DNA of 64,000 nt, from contig NZ_CP104174.1 of the NCBI RefSeq assembly GCF_025200925.1, forward strand, positions 1,798,001 through 1,862,000, given 5' to 3'. The notes beneath the pieces are model-generated. The model was given only the letters and a program-made list of their open reading frames with translations, was not told the DNA's origin and did no database searches. The number at the start of each line of letters is the position of its first letter. Position 1 is the stretch's first letter. This stretch comes from Bradyrhizobium sp. CB1015. Its GTDB lineage: Bacteria > Pseudomonadota > Alphaproteobacteria > Rhizobiales > Xanthobacteraceae. Position numbers and translations under genes: made by a program. This document shows, piece after piece, positions 16,482-25,039 of this stretch.

Positions 16482-17708
16482 TCACCGCGCCGCGCCTTCC
16501 GTGAACGCCGTCTCGATCACATCCCCGAACGGCTGCCACGACCGCCCGTCGAACTGCACCAGCCGCATCTGCCTGATCGGCAGATAATTGTTCGGCGAGG
16601 TGCTCATCCTGATATTGGGCAACGCCACGGAGGGATTGACGTCCCTGAGCGAGGCCGCCTGGCGCATGATGTTGTCGCGCGAGAAGTCGTCGCCGCATTG
16701 CTTCAGCACCTGTGTCAGCGCCTCGGCCGCGGCGTAGCCATAGACGGCCGCACTGTTGTTGGTGCTTTCGACCTGGTGGTACTTGTCCATGAAGGCGAAC
16801 CAGTCCTTCATGGCGGGATCCTCCTTCCAGGCCGGATCGCTCGGATCCTTCAGGAAGGCCGCCGAGATCACGCCGGCGGAATTCTCCAGCCCCGCGGGCG
16901 CCATCGCATTGGCGATCGAGGCGGAGGCATCGTTGACGATGAAGACCGGGCGCCAATTCAGGGACGCTGCCAGCTTGATCACCTTGGATGCGGTCGAGGG
17001 CACGCCGAGGAAGACGAAGATATCGGCGCCGGCGCGCTTGAGGATCGAGATGTGCCCGTCGAGATGCTCGTCGGCAAGGTCGAAGGCGATGTCGACGAGG
17101 ACGTGACGGTTGAGATCGCCAAGACCCTCCTGAATCCCCTTGTACAGCATGCGTCCGAACTGGTCGTTCTGCCAAAGCACCACGATCTTCTTTCTGGGAT
17201 AATAGGCCTGGATGTAGTTGGCGTAGATGCGCCCTTCCGACCTGAACGACGGCTGCCAGCCCATGGTCCAGGGAAACGCGCTTGGCTGGCTCAGCTCCTC
17301 GTCGCCGGAGGCGACGAACAGCTGCGGGATCTTCTTCTCGTTCAGATACCTGCGCGTGGCGAGATTGCCGGGCGTGCCGAACGAGCCGAACATCAGGTGC
17401 ACGCCGTCCGTCTCGACCAACTTGCGCGTCAGCTCCAGCGCTGTCCCCGGATCGGAATTGTCGTCGCGGGTGATGAACCGGATCTTGCGGCCATTGATCC
17501 CGCCGCGCGCGTTGACCATGTCGAAATAGGCCGCTTCCGCCTGGCCGATCGCGCCGAACTCCGAGAGCGGCCCCGAATACGGCATGACATTGCCGATGCG
17601 GATTTCCTGGTCGCTTGCGGGTTGATCCGAGTGCTGCTGCTGCGACATCGCGCCCAGCGATGCGACGGCAATCGCGGAAGCGAACAGCATCCTGCCGATG
17701 ACGCGCAT
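16482..17708 (-). CDS. Liv-type ABC transporter substrate-binding protein (orphan)
   Basis: From ATG at 17708 the protein has 408 residues with a signal sequence (MRVIGRMLFASAIAVASLG). The mature part has the type I periplasmic fold of the LivK/leucine-binding family: IRIGNVMPYSGPLSEFGAIG, GGINGRKIRFI, the hinge segment LVETDGVHLMFGSFGTP, QLFVASGDE, FPWTMGWQPSF and the C-terminal KQCGDDFSRDNIMRQAASL. It is clearly paralogous to the four proteins encoded at 53549-59019. No permease or ATPase gene is next to it, so it either shares a transporter encoded elsewhere or works alone as a receptor. Ligand unknown. Confidence 0.85.
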   Translation of the reverse strand: MRVIGRMLFASAIAVASLGAMSQQQHSDQPASDQEIRIGNVMPYSGPLSEFGAIGQAEAAYFDMVNARGGINGRKIRFITRDDNSDPGTALELTRKLVETDGVHLMFGSFGTPGNLATRRYLNEKKIPQLFVASGDEELSQPSAFPWTMGWQPSFRSEGRIYANYIQAYYPRKKIVVLWQNDQFGRMLYKGIQEGLGDLNRHVLVDIAFDLADEHLDGHISILKRAGADIFVFLGVPSTASKVIKLAASLNWRPVFIVNDASASIANAMAPAGLENSAGVISAAFLKDPSDPAWKEDPAMKDWFAFMDKYHQVESTNNSAAVYGYAAAEALTQVLKQCGDDFSRDNIMRQAASLRDVNPSVALPNIRMSTSPNNYLPIRQMRLVQFDGRSWQPFGDVIETAFTEGAAR

Positions 17709-18248
17709 GTTCGATGCCTTGTGGTTGGCCCCCAACGAGGTCGGCTCAATCCTCACCAAGGCTGCTTGATCTAGGTCAAGCGTTTGGCAAAGCTGTGGCT
17801 TGATGGCCCGCGTCAACGCGGCGCAGCCGGCGTTGCGAAGAGGCAGGCGTACTGACGTGCCGCTATGGCGGGGCCGCGGGGCGCCTCTACGGTGGTTTCA
17901 CGACGTAGTCCGTCGCGGGGATTTGGACTTTCGGAGTTCGATCGACGGCGCGGCGGACTTACGCGCTCCCCATCCTCAAATGCCTCGAGGCGACAGGCTG
18001 ATCGCTGCGCATCATCGGCAACATCCTCGGCGCTTCGCAAAACATGCTGCTTCGGCGTCGCGTGCCGAACCGGCCGCGAAACCAGGTGTCGCAATGCGCT
18101 ATGGCTCGCACCGGAGGAAGGATTGATCTCGATCAACGACAGAGTGGAACGTTGGGAGCTCCATTCTGCGCCTGGAAATTCCTCGTCGCTTTCTCGAACC
18201 GGTGGAGAATGACGACCCGGCGTTGGATCAAACGGAGGAGTACTGGTC
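17709..18248. other. 540-bp divergent intergenic region
   Basis: No convincing gene is seen. It should contain the promoter for the binding protein on the minus strand and for the DUF1269 gene on the plus strand, which has the ribosome binding site GGAGGAG just before its ATG (about 18234-18240). Confidence 0.4.
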
Positions 18249-19049
18249 ATGAACAAAATGCTCGTTGCAGTTTTTGACACTGAGGCCGCAGCATTCGAGG
18301 GACTGAGTGCGCTGAAAGACCTGCACCGCGGCGGCGACATCACGCTCTATTCCTCGGCCGTCATCGCGAAAGACAAGAATGGAACGGTGGAACTCAGGCA
18401 GGAAGCCGATCCTGGACCGGTAGGCACCGCGCTCGGGCTGCTCACCGGCAGCATGATCGGCATCCTTGGAGGGCCAGCAGGCCTGGCTATCGGCGCCTCG
18501 ATCGGTGGACTGGCCGGGCTTGTCTTCGACGTGAACAAGAGCGGGGTCGACGTCACCTTCCTGGACGACGTATCGAAGGCCCTGACTGGCGGCAAGTTCG
18601 CCGTTCTGGCGGAGATTGAAGAGAGCTGGACGACGCCGATCGACATCCGCTTGCACAAGCTTGATGGGATCGTTTTCAGGCGCCTGCGGGGCGAAGTCGT
18701 CGCTGATCAACTCATGCGAGAGAGTGCGGCTTTTGAAGCGGATCTGAAAGCCCTCAATGACGAGCTCAAGCAGGCCGCCGCCGAGAACCGCGCCGCGATC
18801 CAAAAGGACGTGGAGGCCGTGAAGAAGCAGATCAAGGTGATGCAGGACGAGGCCAAGGCAAGGCTCGATCAGGCCAAGGCGGAAACCGACGCCAAAGTGA
18901 AGGCGTTGCAGGATCAGGCGAAGGCCGCAACCGGGATGGCCAAGGCACGAATCGAAAAGCGCATCGCTCTCGCCAAGGTGGACTTCGAGACTCGATCCAA
19001 GAAGCTGAGCCAAGCCTGGACACTGACCAAGGAGGCGCTTGCCGCATAG
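18249..19049 (+). CDS. DUF1269 family protein with glycine-zipper membrane segment and coiled coil
   Basis: The 266-residue protein starts like DUF1269 members (MNKMLVAVFDTEAAAFEGL, SALKDLHRGGDITLY). A Gly/Ala-rich segment at about 57-95 (GTALGLLTGSMIGILGGPAG and LAIGASIGGLAGLV) resembles a glycine zipper that inserts into membranes. The second half (about 160-260) is a long Lys/Glu/Ala-rich coiled coil. DUF1269 proteins are stress-associated and of unknown function. It has a strong GGAGGAG ribosome binding site and stands alone between unrelated genes. Confidence 0.8.
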   Translation: MNKMLVAVFDTEAAAFEGLSALKDLHRGGDITLYSSAVIAKDKNGTVELRQEADPGPVGTALGLLTGSMIGILGGPAGLAIGASIGGLAGLVFDVNKSGVDVTFLDDVSKALTGGKFAVLAEIEESWTTPIDIRLHKLDGIVFRRLRGEVVADQLMRESAAFEADLKALNDELKQAAAENRAAIQKDVEAVKKQIKVMQDEAKARLDQAKAETDAKVKALQDQAKAATGMAKARIEKRIALAKVDFETRSKKLSQAWTLTKEALAA

Positions 19050-19102
19050 GCCGGTGGATTACGGTGCTCGATTGCAGGAGGTTCCTGCCTTCGAGCACCC
19101 TA

Positions 19103-20032
19103 CTATGGCAGCCCCCGCGCCTCGAGCTGGTGCACGAGCAGCAGCGTCGGCTCCGCGAGACTGTCTCCGGAGCCGTCGAGGCCGAAGGCGCTCGCGATGC
19201 CGTCGCGGCTGCGCAGCAGCGTGCTGCGCGGGCAATGGCCGGCGCCGCACAGCGTCTTCTTCAAGGTCTCGCCCTGCGCCACGAGGCCCGCGGAATCGTC
19301 CGCGGCCCAGGCCAGCACGATCGGCACGTCGACATTGAGGATGCCGGGGAACACCGAGCGCTTGTCGTACTGGGCGGCATCACCGCCGAGATAGGCCTTC
19401 TCGCTATCGCTGGCGTCCTTGCCGACGCGGTAGATCCCGGACACCAGCACGACACCCGCGACATCGGCGCGGTCGGTCTGGAGCTCCGGATGCGCCAGCA
19501 GGGTGGCGACGTGGAAGGCACCGGCGCCATAGCCGACCGCGACGATTTCGCGGGCATCGCCGTTGAAGAGGTCGATATTGCCGTGGACCCAGGACAGCGC
19601 CGCGGCCACATCGGAGGCGCCGGCCGGCCAGGTCGCCGCGGGCGCCAGGCGATAATTGACCCGGACCCCGATCATGCCGTTGCGCGCGGCAAAGCACATC
19701 GCCTGGTCCTGGATCTGGCGCGATAGCTCCGGCGCTCCGCGGTCGCCGGTGAAGGTGTCACCCGCCACGAACAGCAGCACCGGCCGCGGCGTATCGGCCT
19801 TGGTCGCGCTGGTCGCGACATCGAGCACGTTGGCCTCGCTCTCGCCATAGCGCAGGCCGCGCGAGAAGGTCACCTGTTCGCACAGCCGCGCGGTGCCGCC
19901 GGCGGTGGTGTCGGAGTCGGTAAGGCCCACCTGCAGGAGATCGGCAGGCGGCGGCAGCCGGGCCGGCACGGGTCCGTGCGCGGAGGCCGCGGTCATGGTC
20001 AGAAACAGGAAAAATGTCAGATAATTCTTCAT
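19103..20032 (-). CDS. Exported alpha/beta-hydrolase homologue lacking the catalytic serine
   Basis: A signal peptide (MKNYLTFFLFLTMTAASAHG) precedes a BD-FAE/carboxylesterase-like fold: FSRGLRYGESEANVLDV, then PVLLFVAGDTFTGDRG where HGG is expected, VRVNYRLAPAATWPAG and VHGNIDLFNGD. At the nucleophile elbow it has GYGAGAFH where functional esterases have GHSAG, so serine is replaced by glycine. The usual C-terminal histidine is also absent (SRDGIASAF). It is 309 residues and otherwise well formed. It may be a pseudoenzyme or binding protein rather than an esterase. Confidence 0.8.
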   Translation of the reverse strand: MKNYLTFFLFLTMTAASAHGPVPARLPPPADLLQVGLTDSDTTAGGTARLCEQVTFSRGLRYGESEANVLDVATSATKADTPRPVLLFVAGDTFTGDRGAPELSRQIQDQAMCFAARNGMIGVRVNYRLAPAATWPAGASDVAAALSWVHGNIDLFNGDAREIVAVGYGAGAFHVATLLAHPELQTDRADVAGVVLVSGIYRVGKDASDSEKAYLGGDAAQYDKRSVFPGILNVDVPIVLAWAADDSAGLVAQGETLKKTLCGAGHCPRSTLLRSRDGIASAFGLDGSGDSLAEPTLLLVHQLEARGLP

Positions 20033-20268
20033 GGGCGTGGCGGCCTTGCGGGGCTCCTATTGGCTCGCTGATATGGCCTGTCTTTTCAATTCGCCTCATT
20101 AGTCAGCCGGCCTTGAGGCGAATTCGCGGCACCTTCGCCGGCAGGGCGCGCAGCCGCCGTTTTATCCCGATCCGTCAAGCCGTTGTCCGACGCCGCCGAG
20201 GCTCGTGCCTGAAACGGCCTTCTACTGTGCATGGGGTTGTTTTCGCAGTTTTTGTTTTGGACGACCCG

Positions 20269-20838
20269 TCAGGCCCGCTTCATCGTCCGAAAGGTGATGG
20301 AATAGCGCCGCGCCTCGACCGGCGGGATGCTGTGCTCCCATTGCGACCGCGCATCGCCGTCCATCATGTAGAGCGAGCGCGGCAGGGCCGCGAGCGTGTG
20401 GCGCTCCCAAGTCTTGCCCCTGCGACGGCGGAAGCGGAAGTTGCACGGCGAGCCCAGCGACAGGCCGAGCACCTTGTCGAAATGCGGCTTGTCGCGATGC
20501 CAGCCGATGCCGACGCCGACCTCGTATTCGGTGCACAGCACCTGCCGGACGCTGCCCTCCGGCAGCCCCGCCCAGGTCTCGACCTGGCGCGCGACCGGCC
20601 GCACCCAGTCCGGGATCGGATCGGCCTCGGCCAGAAGCTGCAGCGTGTAGTCATAGCGATAGCCGAACGACGCCACCCGGCGGTTGCCCTCGAAGGCGCC
20701 GAACTGAAAGCGCTGGAGCGGCAATGCTGCGATGCGGCCGATCAGATCCTGCTCGGCGGCACGATCGATAAAATCGTCCGCGTAGCGAAGGCCGGCCGGC
20801 CCTACCTGCGGGTCGGCGAACAAACCTAGCTGCGTCAT
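20269..20838 (-). CDS. alkB: AlkB-like Fe(II)/2-oxoglutarate-dependent DNA repair dioxygenase
   Basis: I start it at ATG 20838 (MTQLGLFADPQ), the usual beginning of this family, giving 189 residues. The jelly-roll contains the iron-binding HxD in GIGWHRDKPHF and the second histidine in WEHSIPPVEARRYSITFR, where the arginine binds 2-oxoglutarate. LYMMDGDARSQWEH and YEVGVGIGWH are typical of the alphaproteobacterial branch. It removes methyl or etheno groups from DNA or RNA bases. A single gene; no Ada-type regulator is nearby. Confidence 0.88.
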   Translation of the reverse strand: MTQLGLFADPQVGPAGLRYADDFIDRAAEQDLIGRIAALPLQRFQFGAFEGNRRVASFGYRYDYTLQLLAEADPIPDWVRPVARQVETWAGLPEGSVRQVLCTEYEVGVGIGWHRDKPHFDKVLGLSLGSPCNFRFRRRRGKTWERHTLAALPRSLYMMDGDARSQWEHSIPPVEARRYSITFRTMKRA

Positions 20839-20917
20839 GCCTCGCATTTCCGTGATGGAACCTCTTTGCGGCTGGTGCGACTTATCTATGACGCGGGAAG
20901 AAACGTGCGAGGCTGTC

Positions 20918-21058
20918 ATGGCAGAGAAGCATACCGCCGATCCGGTTGAGATCATGCGGGCGACCGGTCATCCCGAGCTTGAATACGCCGCCGGCTGGAC
21001 CATCGCCGGTCTCGTCACCATCGGCACCATCGTCGCCGCCTGGGTCTTTGCAATCTAG
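20918..21058 (+). CDS. Small single-pass membrane protein
   Basis: 46 residues from ATG at 20918 (MAEKHTADPVEIMRATGHPE), ending with one helix (TIAGLVTIGTIVAAWVFAI). A longer form from ATG 20888 is possible. Function unknown. It is convergent with the sensor kinase gene and overlaps its 3' end by four bases at most. Confidence 0.5.
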   Translation: MAEKHTADPVEIMRATGHPELEYAAGWTIAGLVTIGTIVAAWVFAI

Positions 21059-22641
21059 GCAACCGGAAACTGGAGCTCGAAGGCGGCCCCTTCGTCGGTC
21101 GGCTTCAGGCTGATCGAGCCGCCATGGCTCGCCATCACCGCGCGCGCGATCGCCAGCCCCATCCCGGTGCCGCCCTGGTCGCGGCGGGTGGTGAAGAACG
21201 CATCGAAGATCCTGTCGCGGTTCGGCGCCGAGATCGGCTCGCCGTCGTTACTGACCGTCACGAGCACGGTCGTCCGCTCGTCGACTGCCTCCAGCCTGAT
21301 CGTCCCGGCCTTGTGCCGCACCGCGTTGTCGGCGATGTGCGACAGCACGATCAGCGCCTTCTCCGAGGACATGCCGATCGCCCGGTCGAGGTTGCCGCTG
21401 GCTTCGATCGAGCTTGCCGGAAACCGGTTCCTGAGATCGGCGATGACGGGCGCCAGCTCGGTGCGCTCGTTCTGCGGTAGGCTCTCGGCGCGGGCGAGCT
21501 CGCGCAGCCGCTGAGCCATCGCCTCCAGCCGCTGGGTATCCGACAGGATATTGGCGATGAACGTCTTCTGCTCGGCCGGCGTCAGGCCTTCGGCCTTGCC
21601 CTGAACCGAATCCTGCAACAGCTCGGCCGCGCCCTTGATCGAGGTCAGCGGTGATTTCAGCTCGTGGGTGAGATGGGCCGAGAAGGTTGCGATATAGTCG
21701 GAGCGCCGCGCCAGCTGCTCGGCCATGCCGAGAAAGCTGTGCGAGAGCTGGGCGAACTCGCGCGTGCCGTAATGCTTCAGCGGCTGGAACGCCTCGCGGT
21801 CGCCGCGGCCGATTCTGGCGGCGCGGTCGATCAGCTCGCGCATCGGCAGCGTGATGGTGCGCGAGAACACGAGGCCGATCGCGATCGTGCCGAGGATCAC
21901 GGCGAGCCCCGCCAGCACGAACTTGGCCCGCTCCTGGTAGAGATGGTCAAAAATGTTGCTCGGCGTCCGTGTCGTGTAGATCACGCCCGCGACGCGGTTG
22001 TTGACGATCACGGGCATCGCCGAGAACACGTGCACGCCGAGGCCGCGGCTGAAGGAATAGATCGGCGGCGGCGGCTTGTCCGGCACGCGGTTGCGTAAAG
22101 TCGCGCGGTATTGCCCGTGCAGGGCGTCCGCGACTTCCTCGATATGGGCGAGCGACTGCCCGACCTCCTGCCGCCCGGCAATCACCACGCCTTGCGGATC
22201 GAGGATGCGAAAGCCGGCCAGCGTCACCTTCTGCGTCTCGCGGATGATCGGCGTCAGCCTGGCGCCGATCTCGACATAGGCTGCTTGCGCCGGCTTGGGC
22301 GCGGGCAATGCGTCGGGTCGCCGCCGCAAGAGGTCGTTCGCGGTGAGGTCGAGCGCCGGGCGGATCGGCGTGACCTGGTCGCCGGGATCGGGCAGCACGC
22401 CCGGCGGCACCTCGGCGCCGAGCACGAGGCCGCTGTCGAGCCGGGCCGCGACTTCCTGCGCATAGACCGTCGCCAGCACGCGGCTCTGCGCGATCAGCTC
22501 GGCCTGGGTCTGGCGGATCAGTTGGTTGTCGTAGAGACGAAAGAAGAACAGGCCGACCAGCGGCAATATGCCGACCGTCGCCAGCACCATGAAGATCACG
22601 AGGGTGAGCGACGGCCGCCATTTGTCGGGCGCAGCGCTCAT
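21055..22641 (-). CDS. Sensor histidine kinase
   Basis: The 528-residue protein has TM1 at about 12-33, a periplasmic sensor region (about 40-236) with a double-CACHE-like pattern (RILDPQGVVIAG, PIYSFSRGLGVHVFSAMPVI, GVIYTTRTPS), TM2 at about 241-260, a HAMP linker, and a dimerisation/phosphotransfer helix with His326 (AHLTHELKSPLTSIKGA). The ATP-binding domain has the N box (HIADNAVRHK), G1 (VSNDGEPIS) and GMGLAIARAVM. Its ATG overlaps the response-regulator stop (ATGA), so both are translated together. It resembles the CreC type but the ligand is not evident. Confidence 0.88.
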   Translation of the reverse strand: MSAAPDKWRPSLTLVIFMVLATVGILPLVGLFFFRLYDNQLIRQTQAELIAQSRVLATVYAQEVAARLDSGLVLGAEVPPGVLPDPGDQVTPIRPALDLTANDLLRRRPDALPAPKPAQAAYVEIGARLTPIIRETQKVTLAGFRILDPQGVVIAGRQEVGQSLAHIEEVADALHGQYRATLRNRVPDKPPPPIYSFSRGLGVHVFSAMPVIVNNRVAGVIYTTRTPSNIFDHLYQERAKFVLAGLAVILGTIAIGLVFSRTITLPMRELIDRAARIGRGDREAFQPLKHYGTREFAQLSHSFLGMAEQLARRSDYIATFSAHLTHELKSPLTSIKGAAELLQDSVQGKAEGLTPAEQKTFIANILSDTQRLEAMAQRLRELARAESLPQNERTELAPVIADLRNRFPASSIEASGNLDRAIGMSSEKALIVLSHIADNAVRHKAGTIRLEAVDERTTVLVTVSNDGEPISAPNRDRIFDAFFTTRRDQGGTGMGLAIARAVMASHGGSISLKPTDEGAAFELQFPVA

Positions 22642-23342
22642 GCCTCTTTCTCGCAGCGGCCGAGCTTGAAGCCGACCCCGTGGATGGTCTCGATCACGTT
22701 GTCGCAGGCAAGCGCCGCGAGCTTGGCGCGGATGTTGCGGATATGGCTGTCGATGGTGCGGTCGGAGACCTGGATGCTGAGCTGGTAGGCGGCGCGCATC
22801 AGCTGCTCGCGGTTGAACACCGATGTCGGCCGGGTCAGGAACGCGCGCAGGATGCCGAACTCGATCGCGGTCAGCTTCAGCGGCGTGCCGGCGAAGGTCG
22901 CGACATGCTGCTCGGGATCGATGAGGAGGCCGCCCTGCGTCAGCGCGGTAGGTCCGGCCTTGGCCTCGCCGTTGCGCGGGATGAGGCGGCGCAGAATGAC
23001 GTTGACCCGCGCCACCAGCTCGCGCGGGCTGAACGGCTTCGTGACGTAGTCGTCGCCGCCGATCTCGAGGCCGAGGATGCGGTCGATCTCCTCGTCGCGC
23101 GCCGACAGAAACAGGATCGGCACGTCCGAGCCTTTGCGGATCTCGCGGCAGACGTCGAGGCCGTCGAACTCGGGCATGCCGATGTCGAGCACGATCAGAT
23201 CGGGCTTGTCGGCGGCAAAGCGGAGAAGCGCCTCCTTGCCATCGCGGGCCTCGATCACGTCCATGCCGGCCTTCTTCAGGGCGACGCGGATGACCTCGCG
23301 GATATGGCCTTCGTCGTCGACGATGAGAATGCGATGCGCCAA
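22638..23342 (-). CDS. OmpR-family response regulator
   Basis: 234 residues with a receiver domain (ILIVDDEGHIREV; phosphoacceptor Asp in LIVLDIGMPEFDG; Lys in YVTKPFSPREL) and a C-terminal winged helix (TAIEFGILRAFL, NREQLMRAAY, TIDSHIRNIRAKL). The start is TTG at 23342, supported by GGAGAG six bases upstream. It is probably transcribed with the DUF4173 gene upstream (12-base gap) and the kinase downstream (4-base overlap). It should be the cytosolic output partner of that kinase. Confidence 0.88.
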   Translation of the reverse strand: MAHRILIVDDEGHIREVIRVALKKAGMDVIEARDGKEALLRFAADKPDLIVLDIGMPEFDGLDVCREIRKGSDVPILFLSARDEEIDRILGLEIGGDDYVTKPFSPRELVARVNVILRRLIPRNGEAKAGPTALTQGGLLIDPEQHVATFAGTPLKLTAIEFGILRAFLTRPTSVFNREQLMRAAYQLSIQVSDRTIDSHIRNIRAKLAALACDNVIETIHGVGFKLGRCEKEA

Positions 23343-23354
23343 GAAACTCTCCGC

Positions 23355-24851
23355 TCACCCCGCCGGCTGATTGCCGGGCTGGATTTTGGCCTGAGCGTCG
23401 AGCCGGCGCTGCAGCCGCCAGCTCCGGAAGCCCCAGGCCCGCCAGGCCACGTCCTGCTGATGACTTTCTACAAGCCGATCGCGACGTCCCGCAAGACAGG
23501 AGTCACTACCGCGAAGCGCGATGATCTTGTCGATCGCAGGCAGCGCCTGCGGTCCGAGCGTGAGGAGGTAGTTGGCATCGACCGTCACGCCGTTCCCTCC
23601 CATTTCGCTGCTGTGCATCAGATTGTAGTCGGCAATGAATGCATCGAAGTTCACCAGCGAGGCACTATAGAGCACGATCGTTAACGCGATCAGGTTCGCG
23701 CCGACGAGCCAGCGGTTGGACCGGTTAAGCGCGATGCGGGCCACGATCAGGATCAGCCCGAGAGCCACCAGCCCCATCCAAATGAAGGCCGCGATCCGCC
23801 AGTAGGTCAGCATGTAGATGCCGACGTAAAGATCGAGCCGCAGGATGGAGGAGGCGACCAGCAGCACGTTCTGCCCGACCCAGACATAGACCAGCGGCCG
23901 GATCACTTTCGATTTCTCCGCCGGCCCGCCCGGACGCATTGCCACCAGCACGAAGGCAGCGGCGAGCAGGGCGGTTAAGATCAGCGGATAGGCGCCGCGA
24001 TGGGCGTAGGTCGCATAAGTCATGTTGTCGGGCAGCGCCACGTGGCCCCAGAGATAGATGCCGTCGAGAATGGACTGTGCCGCGAACAGCAGGTTGAACA
24101 GGATCAGCGAGCGCAGGATGGTGGAGGGGCCGAGAAACTCCGCCGAGACCACGGGCGGTAGCGGCGGTGGCACAGGGCCATCGGCCACGGCGGTGGTGAC
24201 GATCGTCTTCGTCCGCCAGCGCACATGAATGAACGGCCAGACCAGAGCCAGCATCAAGGCCCAGAACAGAACGCGCCACGTATTGACATATTCGAAGATG
24301 ACCTTGGGATTGAGCAGCGACACCCATTGCTCGATCACCGGATTGGCCGCGGCGAACAATGCGACGAAGACGATGCCGAGCGCCGCAGGCATCAGCCAGA
24401 GCGCGACGCCGCGGGTGAACGCCGACATGTTGAACACCTGGGGCGCGTCGAGGAAGAACCTGAAGGGACCGAGCAGGAGGAAATTGCGCAGCGCGCGGGC
24501 GCGGTCGGTGAGCTCGGTCGTATCCGGATTGGTCGCAAGCAACAGCGCAATCGTCAGCGTCGCGACGAGGATCAGGAACGACAGCGTGTTGAGCTCCTCC
24601 ACGGCCGGAACAACACCGAGCGTGAGGATCGCGCCGCCGATCGCCGCACGACGCAAGTTCAGGGCCGCATGATTGAACAGCATCGACACGCAGGCCGTCG
24701 CGATCGCAAACAGCGTCAGCGACAGTCCAATCCGTTGGCCGTAGAACAGCCAGTCGGCGAGCGCGGCCAGCAGCAGCGCCGTTGCAAGCTTGGCCGACAG
24801 CGCAGAAGGCCTGATCGGTTGGATGTCCGTCGTTGAAGCCAGGCTCGTCAT
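23355..24851 (-). CDS. DUF4173 integral membrane protein
   Basis: From the ATG at 24851 the protein has about 498 residues with roughly twelve hydrophobic helices. It carries DUF4173 features: an N-terminal helix bundle, GPFRFFLDAPQVFNMSAFTRG in the middle, LFNLLFAAQSILDGIYLWGH and VWVGQNVLLVASSILRL, then a soluble C-terminal tail (VDANYLLTLGPQALPAID). The family is uncharacterised. In other bacteria it is often encoded beside two-component genes; here it heads the operon with the regulator and kinase. It may sense or alter the envelope in the pathway that pair controls. An earlier start near 24920 is possible. Confidence 0.75.
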   Translation of the reverse strand: MTSLASTTDIQPIRPSALSAKLATALLLAALADWLFYGQRIGLSLTLFAIATACVSMLFNHAALNLRRAAIGGAILTLGVVPAVEELNTLSFLILVATLTIALLLATNPDTTELTDRARALRNFLLLGPFRFFLDAPQVFNMSAFTRGVALWLMPAALGIVFVALFAAANPVIEQWVSLLNPKVIFEYVNTWRVLFWALMLALVWPFIHVRWRTKTIVTTAVADGPVPPPLPPVVSAEFLGPSTILRSLILFNLLFAAQSILDGIYLWGHVALPDNMTYATYAHRGAYPLILTALLAAAFVLVAMRPGGPAEKSKVIRPLVYVWVGQNVLLVASSILRLDLYVGIYMLTYWRIAAFIWMGLVALGLILIVARIALNRSNRWLVGANLIALTIVLYSASLVNFDAFIADYNLMHSSEMGGNGVTVDANYLLTLGPQALPAIDKIIALRGSDSCLAGRRDRLVESHQQDVAWRAWGFRSWRLQRRLDAQAKIQPGNQPAG

Positions 24852-25039
24852 GTCCAGAGAGTCTCCGTGAATGGTGGCATCACGAACCCTGAACGACGCT
24901 TGCGCAGAAGCCGCGGCCATCGTCTGCACGGTTTCAGGAGTCTTTTGCAGTTTTCGTGCAGGCGCGATCTTGGCTCTCGCGCCGCGCGAAGTGCTTTGAT
25001 AGGTGCGAAGCATTGATCGCTCTTCGCAGGTGACTCATC

